Assembly: GCA_013694885.1 (NCBI GenBank)
Contig: JACDBO010000326.1
Span: 1-9,499 of the forward strand
Reading direction: 5' to 3'
DNA from: Chloroflexia bacterium
GTDB lineage: Bacteria; Chloroflexota; Chloroflexia; Thermomicrobiales; UBA6265
Length of the DNA stretch: 9,499 nt
How positions within the stretch are numbered: position 1 is the first letter of the stretch; each line of letters starts with the position of its first letter. The notes beneath the pieces are model-generated. The model worked only from the letters and a program-made list of their open reading frames with translations, had not been told where the DNA came from and did not search any database. The translations under genes were made by a program, and so were the position numbers. Shown here piece after piece: positions 1 to 6,836 of the stretch.

Positions 1-625
1 TGGCGATACCGCCCATCGCCTGCACGCGCCTGGCCGGACCAAGCAATCCTGTCATGGCGTGGAGCATGTAGACGCCGGTATCGATCAACGGGCCGACGCC
101 CTGGCCGTAGAAAACGCTGGGATCACCGGTGTAGCCGCACCAGCCAGCCGGTCCCAGGTTCGCCAGCTGCGTCAGCGCTACCGTGGGTCTCCCGATACGA
201 TCTTCATCGATGAGCTGTTTTAGCCAGCGAAAACGGGCGGTGACCATGATCGCCGGCGCGCAGAAGAGCTGCCGCCCCTGCCGCGCGGCGATGGCGCCCA
301 GCTCGCGCGCTTCGGCGAGCGTGGCCGCGATTGGCTTCTCCGACAGGACGTGGTAGCCCGCCTCCAATGCATCGCCGGTGATCTGCCGATGCAAGGGCGC
401 CGGCGTGAGGTTGATGACGACATCCATGCCGCCTGGATGCGCCAGAAACTCATCGTAGGTTGTATAGGTCGAAGCTCCCTGAAAGCGAGCCGCTGCCGCC
501 TCCGCCCGCTCCGCAACTGGGTCGAAGCACGCCACGACCCGCGCCCGGTCAGCCAGCGTCGTCAACCCCGGCAGATAGGCACGCGTCGCAACATCACCAC
601 ACCCGACGACTCCAAACTTGAGCAC
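1..625 (-). CDS. Gfo/Idh/MocA-family NAD(P)-dependent oxidoreductase (C-terminus outside window)
   Basis: The 208 visible residues are the N-terminal part of a Gfo/Idh/MocA oxidoreductase, a family usually 330-390 residues long that oxidises or reduces sugars, inositols and their derivatives in the cytoplasm with NAD(P). Residues 1-14 form the Rossmann dinucleotide-binding loop (FGVVGCGDVA, pattern GxGxxA). The conserved EKP motif, whose lysine is catalytic in the family, is at residues 96-98. The start of the C-terminal sheet domain is seen at GPLIDTGVYMLHAMTGLLGP (about 178-197), with D182 in the usual catalytic segment and tyrosine at the position where many members carry histidine. The GTG start at 625 is chosen because GAGGAGG (636-630) precedes it by 4 nt and the Rossmann fold begins at residue 4. 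It follows the second ATPase gene by 124 nt on the same strand, so it probably belongs to the operon and acts on the imported substrate or its product; the exact substrate cannot be read from the sequence. Confidence 0.93.
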   Translation of the reverse strand, partial: MLKFGVVGCGDVATRAYLPGLTTLADRARVVACFDPVAERAEAAAARFQGASTYTTYDEFLAHPGGMDVVINLTPAPLHRQITGDALEAGYHVLSEKPIAATLAEARELGAIAARQGRQLFCAPAIMVTARFRWLKQLIDEDRIGRPTVALTQLANLGPAGWCGYTGDPSVFYGQGVGPLIDTGVYMLHAMTGLLGPARRVQAMGGIA

Positions 626-643
626 ACAACCTCCTCGAATCGA

Positions 644-671
644 ATTATCTCGCTCGACCACACGTCAACAA
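644..671 (-). promoter_or_regulatory. Weak candidate internal promoter before the oxidoreductase gene
   Basis: On the minus strand TTGTTG (671-666) and GATAAT (649-644, five of six matches to TATAAT) are separated by 16 nt. Transcription from it would begin almost at the Shine-Dalgarno sequence at 636-630, leaving a very short leader, which weakens the case. A better -35 match, TTGACG at 668-663, has a spacer of only 13 nt. It could give the last gene some independent expression. Confidence 0.22.
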
Positions 672-724
672 CCGCCAACCAAGAGGTTGCGACGAGGCAC
701 TCGATATCGCGACTTACGTCCACC

Positions 725-756
725 AGAGTCCGCCGCGCGAAATGCGGCGTCACTCT
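725..756 (-). other. Imperfect hairpin over the stop codon of the second ATPase gene
   Basis: The transcript can fold a two-part stem: CGCCGC (731-736) pairs with GCGGCG (744-749) around a 7-nt loop, and AGAGT (725-729) pairs with ACTCT (752-756), with a small asymmetric bulge between them. The TGA of the ATPase gene (752-750) lies in the 3-prime-facing arm. No U-tract follows, so it is not a canonical intrinsic terminator; it may be a processing or stability element before the oxidoreductase gene. The rest of the 124-bp gap (626-749) holds only the weak promoter candidate. Confidence 0.35.
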
Positions 757-1784
757 CCGTAGAGATAGCAGCGGACCCAGTGGTCGGTGCCGACCCAGGT
801 TGTGTCGGGCATCCGTTGGCGGCAGACTTCCATGACGTGCGGGCAGCGGGCGGCGAACGGGCAACCTGGCGGCGGGTCGACCAGAGAGGGGATCTCGCCG
901 CGCGCTTGGGTCTCCTGCGTCCGCAGACCCGCGTGCGGGTTGGGCACCGCCGAGAGCAATAATTTGGTGTAGGGGTGCGCGGGGTTGTCGATCAGCTCGC
1001 CGCTCGGCGCTCCCTCGACCATGCGCCCCGCGTACATGACGTTGGTCTTGTCGCCGATGTAGCGCGCGCTGGCGATGTCGTGGGTGATGTAGAGAAACGA
1101 GATGCCCTCATCGGCTCGAAGGCGCTCAATCAGGTTGAGTACGCCGATGCGGATCGAGACATCGAGCATCGAGACCGGCTCGTCGGCCAGCATCACCTTG
1201 GGTTCGACCGCCAACGCCCGCGCGAAGGCGACGCGCTGGCGCTGACCACCGGAGAGCTGGTACGGGAACTTGGCGGCAAAATCCTCCACCGGCTGCAATC
1301 CGACGATGTTGAGCAGGTCGTGAACCCGCTCGCGAACCTGCCGGCGTCCGCTCGCTTTCTTGTGGATTTTGAGGGGTCGTTCCAGGTGGTAACGCACAGG
1401 GTGAACCGGATTTAAGGAACCGAACGGGTCCTGAAAAACCATCTGGACGTCGCCGCGGTAGGCCAGCGAGGCGCGTCCGGATTCCTCCTTGAGCACATCC
1501 CGCCCGTTATAGACGATCTCGCCCGAGGTCGGCGGCATCAATCGCGCGAGTAACCGCGCCGCCGTGCTTTTGCCGCTCCCCGACTCGCCCACGACCGCCA
1601 CGACCTCGCCGCGCGGCAGGCTGAACGACACGTCCTGCAACGCGTGGACCTCGTGTGATGAGAACATGCCACCGATCGGGAATCGTTTGGTGAGGTTGCG
1701 GATATCCATCACCGGAGCCGCCGCCTCAATCGTGTCCTTGCCAGCGTCCGATGGCGCTGCCTCGATCGTCGTCGGCTCACTCAT
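750..1784 (-). CDS. Dpp/Opp-type ABC transporter ATPase, DppF/OppF-like subunit
   Basis: A 344-residue ATPase that powers uptake by the adjacent permeases from the cytoplasmic side. Visible motifs are Walker A GESGSGKST (66-74), Q-loop glutamine 118, signature LSGGQRQR (177-184), Walker B VMLADEP (197-203) and H-loop H235. After the nucleotide-binding domain comes the Oligo_HPY C-terminal domain (NPAHPYTKLLL, about 267-277) ending in a cysteine cluster C308-x5-C314-x6-C321-x17-C339, the layout seen in Opp/Dpp ATPases. The D-loop reads VSMLDVSIR, a variant I associate with oligosaccharide-type members of this family (recollection, not searched). The ATG at 1784 is chosen: GGGAG (1796-1792) lies 7 nt upstream and the start overlaps the stop of the preceding ATPase as ATGA (1784-1781), implying translational coupling. 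Longer readings into the preceding gene add 36 residues with no homology-like content. Confidence 0.95.
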   Translation of the reverse strand: MSEPTTIEAAPSDAGKDTIEAAAPVMDIRNLTKRFPIGGMFSSHEVHALQDVSFSLPRGEVVAVVGESGSGKSTAARLLARLMPPTSGEIVYNGRDVLKEESGRASLAYRGDVQMVFQDPFGSLNPVHPVRYHLERPLKIHKKASGRRQVRERVHDLLNIVGLQPVEDFAAKFPYQLSGGQRQRVAFARALAVEPKVMLADEPVSMLDVSIRIGVLNLIERLRADEGISFLYITHDIASARYIGDKTNVMYAGRMVEGAPSGELIDNPAHPYTKLLLSAVPNPHAGLRTQETQARGEIPSLVDPPPGCPFAARCPHVMEVCRQRMPDTTWVGTDHWVRCYLYGE

Positions 1785-2803
1785 GCTCGAACTCCCACGT
1801 CGGTATAGAGGTGGCACGCGACCCAGTGGTCCCGCTCGACCTCGACCAGCGGCGGTACGATTTTCGTGAAGATCGGTTTGCAATGCTGGCATCGTGGGTG
1901 AAACCGGCAGCCGCTGGGTGGCTGCAGGAGGTTTGGTGGCGCGCCGGGAATGCCCGTCAGCGCCTCCGTCTGTCCGGTAAGTGACGGGAACGACGACATC
2001 AGCCCTTGCGTGTAGGGGTGGAGCGGCCGCTCGAATATATCGCGCGCGGACGCCAGCTCGACGATCTGCCCGGCATACATGATCGCGATCCGGGTCGAGA
2101 TCTCGACCAGCAGTGACAGATCGTGGGTGATGAAGAGGATCGAGAAGCCGAGCTGCCGTTTCAGCTCGTCGATCTGGGACATGATCTCTTTCTGCACCAC
2201 GACATCGAGCGCTGTGGTCGGCTCATCCATAATCATCAGCGGCGGATTGAGGGCCAGTGCAATGGCAATCACCGCCCGTTGGCGCATCCCGCCGGAGAGC
2301 TGGTGGGGATACGCGTCGAGCCGGTTCCGCTCGATCCCGACGATGTCCAGCAGATCCGCCGCCCGCTGCCGCGCCTCGAGTTTGCCCATCGCGCCGTGGG
2401 CGATGATGACATCTTCGATCTGTTCTCCTACCGTGATCACGGGATTAAGGGCGTTCATCGCGCTTTGGAAGACCATCGAGACATCTTTCCACCGGAATCG
2501 TGCCAGCTCGTCGTCGCTCATCTCCAGAATGTCGCGGTCCCCGAAATGCACCTCGCCCCCGGTGATCACCGCGGGTGGCTGGAGAATACGGAGCAGCGCC
2601 TGGGCCACGGTCGACTTGCCACAGCCGGACTCGCCGGCCAGGCCAAGCACCTCGCCGCGACTGATGTCGAAACTGACACCATCGACTGCCCGCACAGGAC
2701 CGCGCGGCGTCAGATAGTGGACATGCAGGTCACGGACTCGGAGCAGCGGCTCGGCAGGATAGTTGTGTTCGGATTCTCTCAACCGCGAGGACGGCGTTGC
2801 CAT
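1781..2803 (-). CDS. Dpp/Opp-type ABC transporter ATPase, DppD/OppD-like subunit
   Basis: A 340-residue ATPase, partner of the ATPase encoded directly downstream; the two form the heterodimeric motor of the importer. Walker A GESGCGKST (57-65), Q-loop Q113, signature LSGGMRQR (169-176), Walker B LMIMDEP (189-195) and H227 are all intact, so ATP hydrolysis is expected. The Oligo_HPY region (RPLHPYTQGLMSSFPSL, 259-275) is followed by PSGCRFHPRC. The cysteines are C299, C305, C308 and C330, so the third sits nearer the second (x2) than in the partner subunit (x6). The ATG at 2803 is preceded by GGGAG (2815-2811) with 7 nt spacing and starts 2 nt after the stop of the upstream permease gene. Longer open frame upstream overlaps the permease gene and is a shadow. 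Peptide/nickel is the usual automatic label, but the operator context favours oligosaccharides. Confidence 0.95.
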   Translation of the reverse strand: MATPSSRLRESEHNYPAEPLLRVRDLHVHYLTPRGPVRAVDGVSFDISRGEVLGLAGESGCGKSTVAQALLRILQPPAVITGGEVHFGDRDILEMSDDELARFRWKDVSMVFQSAMNALNPVITVGEQIEDVIIAHGAMGKLEARQRAADLLDIVGIERNRLDAYPHQLSGGMRQRAVIAIALALNPPLMIMDEPTTALDVVVQKEIMSQIDELKRQLGFSILFITHDLSLLVEISTRIAIMYAGQIVELASARDIFERPLHPYTQGLMSSFPSLTGQTEALTGIPGAPPNLLQPPSGCRFHPRCQHCKPIFTKIVPPLVEVERDHWVACHLYTDVGVRA

Positions 2804-2805
2804 GG

Positions 2806-3846
2806 TTAATCTCCCGCAGCCCGGTGTTGCCCCGCCGAGCGCAACACTGGTGTGGCGCGGGAGACGCCGAGTTGTCGCCGATGGCGGCGCAGCGCCAGGT
2901 TGGTTTCCCGCTGCGAGCGCAGGCGGGGGTTGGTGATCTCGTCGATAGCGTAATTGACGAGCGCAAACGCGAAGGCGACGAGGGCGATGCACAGCCCGGC
3001 TGGCACAAATGTCCACCAGGCACCGACCAGCAACCCGGCGTTGTTGCCGGCCCAGTAGAGGATCGTGCCCCAGCTGATTGCACTCGGGTTGCCAAGCCCC
3101 AGGAACTCGAGGGCGGCCTGAGCGCCGATAGCATAAATGATCGCGCCGAACATCCCGGCGGCGACGATCGACATCATGTTGGGCAAGATCTCCCGCAGCA
3201 TGATCCGCCAACTCCCCTCGCCGCTCACGAGCGCCGAGGAGACGAAATCCTTTTCGCGGAGCGAGAGCGTCTGCGAGCGCAGCACCCGCGCCGGCCAGGC
3301 CCAGCCGGCGACGATCAGCACCATCACAGTCGTCCAAAAGCCGGCCGGCAGAAAGGCGGCCAGCACCACCAGCAGTGGTAAGCCGGGGATAATCAGCATG
3401 ACGTTGGTCAGCAGCGAGAGAAAATCGTCGACTCGGCCGCGGAAGTAGCCAGCGGCCAGGCCCACCAGCGCGCCGATGACCGTCGTTGCCACACCGACGA
3501 TGACACCAGCCCCCAGCGAGATGCGCGTGCCGTAGATGAGTTGCGACAGCATGTCCTGCCCAGAACCGGTGGTGCCCAGCCTGAACTCGCTCGACGGTGG
3601 CCGGTGCGGTCGGCCCACGAATTCGGTCGGGTCATACGGCGCCAGCGCGGGCGCGAAGATCGCCACGGCGGCGAAGGCAAGCAGGATCAACCCACCGAAC
3701 GCCGCCTTGCGGTTTCCCAGGAGCTGAGTCAGCCACGCACCGGAGCGGCGACGCGGCCCAGTAAAGGCCGCCTCAGCGGGAACCGGGGTCGCCTGCCCGA
3801 CTGGGGAGACTTCCACCGCGGCGGTTGTTTGATTGGTTGCGCTCAT
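2806..3846 (-). CDS. Dpp/Opp-type ABC transporter permease, DppC-like subunit
   Basis: A 346-residue inner-membrane permease with a long polar cytoplasmic N-terminus (about 1-45), a first membrane helix at about 49-70, and the DppC-type segment LGTTGSGQDMLSQLIYGTRI (90-109), where the transporter domain begins. Further hydrophobic helices lie near 112-134, 150-166, 171-187, 227-247 and 279-299. The cytoplasmic EAA loop that docks on an ATPase is SSALVSGEGSWRIMLREILP (203-222), with the conserved glycine (209) and LP, but serine in place of the usual glutamate. Unusually, about 36 residues follow the last helix, with 8 arginines (311-346). ATG at 3846 has GGAG (3856-3853) 6 nt upstream. The gene lies 60 nt after the first permease and 2 nt before the next ATPase, so co-transcription is clear. 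Confidence 0.94.
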   Translation of the reverse strand: MSATNQTTAAVEVSPVGQATPVPAEAAFTGPRRRSGAWLTQLLGNRKAAFGGLILLAFAAVAIFAPALAPYDPTEFVGRPHRPPSSEFRLGTTGSGQDMLSQLIYGTRISLGAGVIVGVATTVIGALVGLAAGYFRGRVDDFLSLLTNVMLIIPGLPLLVVLAAFLPAGFWTTVMVLIVAGWAWPARVLRSQTLSLREKDFVSSALVSGEGSWRIMLREILPNMMSIVAAGMFGAIIYAIGAQAALEFLGLGNPSAISWGTILYWAGNNAGLLVGAWWTFVPAGLCIALVAFAFALVNYAIDEITNPRLRSQRETNLALRRHRRQLGVSRATPVLRSAGQHRAAGD

Positions 3847-3906
3847 CGCTCGCTCCAGTCCTGCCCGTTCAGCACAGTTGCCACCCCGCGATGCTCTCAG
3901 TCTGGA

Positions 3907-4884
3907 TCAGCCGGCGCGCACGCGGGGATCGAGTCGCACGTAGAGCAGGTCGACGACCAGGTTCGCGGCGAGCACCGCGAACGTTATCATCAGGAACAAC
4001 CCTTGCATCAACGGGTAGTCGAGGTTGTTGACGGCGGTGAGCAACTGATACCCGAGTCCGGGGTAGGCGAAGACGATCTCGACGAGCAGATTGCCGCTGA
4101 TGACGAAGCCGAGCGCCATCCCGAATGCGGTGAGGTTGGGGAGCAGGGCGTTCCGTGCGGCGTAGTTGAACATCACCCGGCGCTGCGAGAGCCCCTTGGC
4201 CTCGGCCATCGTCACGTAATCCTCTGCCAATGTCGAGATCATCGTATTGCGCATCCCGAGCATCCAGCCACCGATGGCGACGACGATACTGGTGGCGGCC
4301 GGCAGCACGAGGTGGTAGAGGACGCTGCGGATGAACTCCCACGACCATGCGGGCGCCAGCCCGTCGGTGTAGGCGTGCCGCAGCGGAAACCAACCCCACT
4401 CGAAGCTGAGGAAGAAGAGGGCGACACTGGCCAGAAAAAAGAAGGGGAACGATCCGACAAACATCAGCAGCGGCGGCAGCACCGAATCGACGAATCCATT
4501 GCGCTTCCAGGCCCCCATCACACCCAGGATGTTGCCGATCAGCACGCTCAGGACCAGCGAGACACCCACGAGGACGATAGTCCAGACGAAACCTGAACGC
4601 ACGACATCGAAAACGGCGGTCGGGAAGTAGGAGATCGAGACACCGAAATCGCCCCGGAAGATGTTGACCAGGTAGGCGCCATACTGCTGCCAGAGTGGGT
4701 CATCGGAGACGCCATATGCCTCCCGCATGGTTTGGATTTGCTCGGCCTGGATCCTCCCTTGCATCCGCGCGAACAGTGCCGTCGCCGGGTCTCCGGGCAT
4801 GAATCGTGGCAGGAAGAAGTTGAGCGTCAACGAGGCCCAGGCTGCCACCAGGTAAAAACCGAGTCTGCGGAGAATGAAGTTCAT
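3907..4884 (-). CDS. Dpp/Opp-type ABC transporter permease, DppB-like subunit
   Basis: A 325-residue inner-membrane permease that pairs with the DppC-like subunit to form the channel. It has an N-terminal helix (about 8-27) followed by the family hallmark FFLPRFMPGDPA (23-34), then an external region containing YGVSDDPLWQQYGAYLVNIF (57-76). Hydrophobic helices follow near 101-123, 136-160, 190-209, 251-273 and 293-314. The EAA loop is DYVTMAEAKGLSQRRVMFNY (222-241), leading to ARNALLPN (243-250). Length and layout match DppB/OppB. ATG at 4884 is preceded by GAGGTG (4895-4890), 5 nt away. It is separated from the binding-protein gene by 143 nt containing a strong hairpin, a common arrangement where the binding protein is made in excess over the membrane parts. 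Confidence 0.95.
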   Translation of the reverse strand: MNFILRRLGFYLVAAWASLTLNFFLPRFMPGDPATALFARMQGRIQAEQIQTMREAYGVSDDPLWQQYGAYLVNIFRGDFGVSISYFPTAVFDVVRSGFVWTIVLVGVSLVLSVLIGNILGVMGAWKRNGFVDSVLPPLLMFVGSFPFFFLASVALFFLSFEWGWFPLRHAYTDGLAPAWSWEFIRSVLYHLVLPAATSIVVAIGGWMLGMRNTMISTLAEDYVTMAEAKGLSQRRVMFNYAARNALLPNLTAFGMALGFVISGNLLVEIVFAYPGLGYQLLTAVNNLDYPLMQGLFLMITFAVLAANLVVDLLYVRLDPRVRAG

Positions 4885-4947
4885 ACACCCACCTCGCGCC
4901 CAGCCCCAGCGCTCACCGTGTCACTCCCCGTCCCGCGGCCATCACCC

Positions 4948-4979
4948 GACCCCTCTCTCCCAATGCTGAGAGAGGGGTC
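4948..4979 (-). repeat. Perfect 12-bp stem hairpin between binding-protein and permease genes
   Basis: GACCCCTCTCTC (4948-4959) is perfectly complementary to GAGAGAGGGGTC (4968-4979), with an 8-nt loop. It lies 48 nt downstream of the binding-protein stop and 63 nt upstream of the permease ATG. No run of T follows on the transcribed strand, so it is not a standard intrinsic terminator. Position and shape fit an intercistronic stabiliser or partial attenuator that keeps binding-protein mRNA more abundant. Sequences of this CCCCTCTC/GAGAGGGG type also occur as dispersed REP-like elements in some high-GC genomes; a copy-number count would decide. Confidence 0.7.
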
Positions 4980-5027
4980 ACCCCAGCGCCGCTGTGAGGA
5001 CCATGCAGCCCTTACAGCCAGCTGAAC

Positions 5028-6761
5028 CTACTGCGCCGCCTTTGGTTTGATTTCCATCATCACCAAGATGCTTTCGGGAGCATAGCAGGAAAGGATCGCA
5101 TACGGATTCTCGTCACTCGGGAATCCCTCGAAGCGCAAGGTACTGAACTCGCCCCATTGTGGGCCGGGGAAGAGCGGCACCGCCGGTGCGTGTTGCTCGT
5201 ACAGCAGCTGGAGCTGGTTGGCGATCTGCTGCTGCTGCGCGGTGTCCGATGTCGCCGCGAAGTCGGCGAGAAGCTGGTCCGCCTCCGGCACCGAAAAACG
5301 GTGCCAGTTCAGTGCGGAAATGGTCCCGATCGGCTCCTTCGTTTGCGAGGACATCACGCCCCGGAAGAAGTTGAACGGTGTCGCGCCGGACTCGCTCCCG
5401 CCGATGGACATGGTGAAGTTGCCCTTTTGCAACTGGTCGAACCAGGTCGCGTACTCGTACGGCTGGACCGTCACCGTGATGCCGACGTCGGCCAGGTTCC
5501 GCGACATGATCTCGCAGGCCTGTACCCAGTCCGACCAGCCGGTCACCACGTTGAGCTGGTACTCCATCGGTGTGCCATCGGGCAGTTGCCGCACATCGCC
5601 GCTGCGCGTCAGGCCGGCGCCATCGAGCAGCACGTTCGCCTGGTCCGCCACGTTGGTCACCCACTCGGCGTCAGCGGCCTCGGCATTCTTCCAGTTCGGG
5701 TAGGCCTCGCTGAGGCCGGTGCTGTCCGACGGGTTGGTGTAATCGTACATGGCAATCGTCGTGATCTGTTCACGGTTGATCGCCATGCTGACCGCCTTGC
5801 GGACATCGGCGTTGTCGAACGGCGGTGTCATCGTGTTGAGATAGAGGTGAACTGTCGCGCCGGTCGGCGGGAACCAGTAGTGGTTGTTCTCCGGGTCGCG
5901 CGCGACGAACGTCGCCTCGATGTCGGGGATGAAGTTGCTCGCCCAGTCAATCTCCCCGTTGAGCGTGGCCAGGTTTGCCGCGTCGTTGGTCGGAAAGGCG
6001 GGGAAACGGAACCCCTCGAAGGCCGGCTTTCCTTCCTGCCAGTATGTCGGGTTCTTGTGGACTTCATAGTACTGGTCCTGGAAGACCGGTACGGGACCGA
6101 ACGGCCCACTGCCAATGGGGGTGGCATTCGGTTCGTTCACGGGATCGGCGACTGTCGACCAGATGTGCTCCGGGACGATGTTCTGAGTGCCGATGTCATA
6201 GAGTCCTACAGTGTAGACCTCACTGAAGGTGACCGCGACGGTCGTGTCGTTCGTTGCCTCGACTTTCGAGACGACGTCCAACGCGGTGCGGGATGCTCCG
6301 AGCAGGGCGGTATTCTGCTTCATCAGGTTGAGCGTGTACGCGACATCGCGGGCCGTGAACGGCTTGCCGTCGTGCCACGTCACATTCGGTCGCGTCGTGA
6401 ACGTCAATGTCAGGTTGTCGGCACTGAATGCCCACTCTGTCGCCAACCAGGGCACGATCTCGCCCGAGATCGTGTTATAGACAAAGAGTGGCTCGTAAAT
6501 ACCATTTGTGGTCGGCCATCGCGGGTCAGGCGAGAACGGGTTGAAGTTGCGCGTCCACGTTGCGACCTGTTCGGTTGCGACGGTCACCAATCCGCTCGTA
6601 TCTCCCTGTGCAGCAGCCGCCACGTGTGCGGACCTACCGACCACCGCGCCAACCGCCGAGGCCGAAATACCGAGCGCGGCGGCGCGCTGCATCAGCTGGC
6701 GGCGCGTCAGCCGACCAGCCTGAAATGCCACGACCAGATCCTGCAATGCTTGTCGGGTCAT
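5028..6761 (-). CDS. ABC transporter family-5 extracellular solute-binding protein, Tat-exported
   Basis: A 577-residue family-5 (DppA/OppA-like) solute-binding protein that captures substrate outside the membrane and delivers it to the two permeases. Residues 1-51 form a twin-arginine signal: R20-R21 in LTRRQLMQRA, then a hydrophobic stretch (about 27-42) and an Ala-rich exit (AHVAAAA, 45-51). There is no lipobox cysteine. The mature part shows the family's IYEPLFVYNTISGEIVPWLA (88-107) and WHDGKPFTARDVAYTL (129-144) segments, and length is normal for the family. The opening NFNPFSPDPRWP (72-83) and a later IDWASNFIPDIEATFVARDP stretch resemble, from memory, the cellobiose/oligosaccharide-binding branch (Thermotoga, Pyrococcus), but the family alone cannot separate peptides from sugars. 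ATG at 6761 has GGGAGGT (6777-6771), 9 nt upstream; the longer frame to 6821 lacks such a site and would place the signal too far inside. It starts 63 nt after lacI. Confidence 0.95.
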   Translation of the reverse strand: MTRQALQDLVVAFQAGRLTRRQLMQRAAALGISASAVGAVVGRSAHVAAAAQGDTSGLVTVATEQVATWTRNFNPFSPDPRWPTTNGIYEPLFVYNTISGEIVPWLATEWAFSADNLTLTFTTRPNVTWHDGKPFTARDVAYTLNLMKQNTALLGASRTALDVVSKVEATNDTTVAVTFSEVYTVGLYDIGTQNIVPEHIWSTVADPVNEPNATPIGSGPFGPVPVFQDQYYEVHKNPTYWQEGKPAFEGFRFPAFPTNDAANLATLNGEIDWASNFIPDIEATFVARDPENNHYWFPPTGATVHLYLNTMTPPFDNADVRKAVSMAINREQITTIAMYDYTNPSDSTGLSEAYPNWKNAEAADAEWVTNVADQANVLLDGAGLTRSGDVRQLPDGTPMEYQLNVVTGWSDWVQACEIMSRNLADVGITVTVQPYEYATWFDQLQKGNFTMSIGGSESGATPFNFFRGVMSSQTKEPIGTISALNWHRFSVPEADQLLADFAATSDTAQQQQIANQLQLLYEQHAPAVPLFPGPQWGEFSTLRFEGFPSDENPYAILSCYAPESILVMMEIKPKAAQ

Positions 6762-6762
6762 C

Positions 6763-6772
6763 GTTTCGAAAC
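6763..6772. promoter_or_regulatory. Short palindrome GTTTCGAAAC in the binding-protein ribosome-binding region
   Basis: A 10-bp perfect palindrome with a central CG lies between the Shine-Dalgarno sequence (6777-6771) and the ATG at 6761. CG-centred palindromes are the general form of LacI-family operators, but 10 bp is short, the flanks do not extend the symmetry, and it does not resemble the 8085-8102 box. It may be chance. Confidence 0.15.
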
Positions 6773-6804
6773 CTCCCTGATATGGTGCTATCGCGTCGCC
6801 TCTA

Positions 6805-6836
6805 CCTGGCGGCGGAGACATGTTTCATCCGCCAGG
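6805..6836 (-). other. Hairpin over the lacI stop codon
   Basis: CCTGGCGG (6805-6812) pairs perfectly with CCGCCAGG (6829-6836); the 16-nt loop contains the TGA of the repressor gene (6827-6825). No U-tract follows. It sits in the 63-nt gap before the binding-protein gene and could separate repressor mRNA from transporter mRNA by processing or partial attenuation, while still allowing read-through. Confidence 0.4.

Noticed and set aside
2804..3337. Possible N-terminal extension of the first ATPase into the permease gene.
   Set aside because: The extra residues overlap the permease reading frame and show no ATPase similarity; ATG 2803 has a good ribosome-binding site.
3541..4596. Plus-strand open frame of 351 codons antisense to both permeases.
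   Set aside because: Low-complexity Glu/Gln/His/Arg-rich translation, the complement of membrane-helix codons; it spans two real genes and their spacer.
4948..4979. Intrinsic terminator at the binding-protein/permease junction.
   Set aside because: The stem is strong but no T-run follows on the transcribed strand, and the permease must be expressed with the binding protein.
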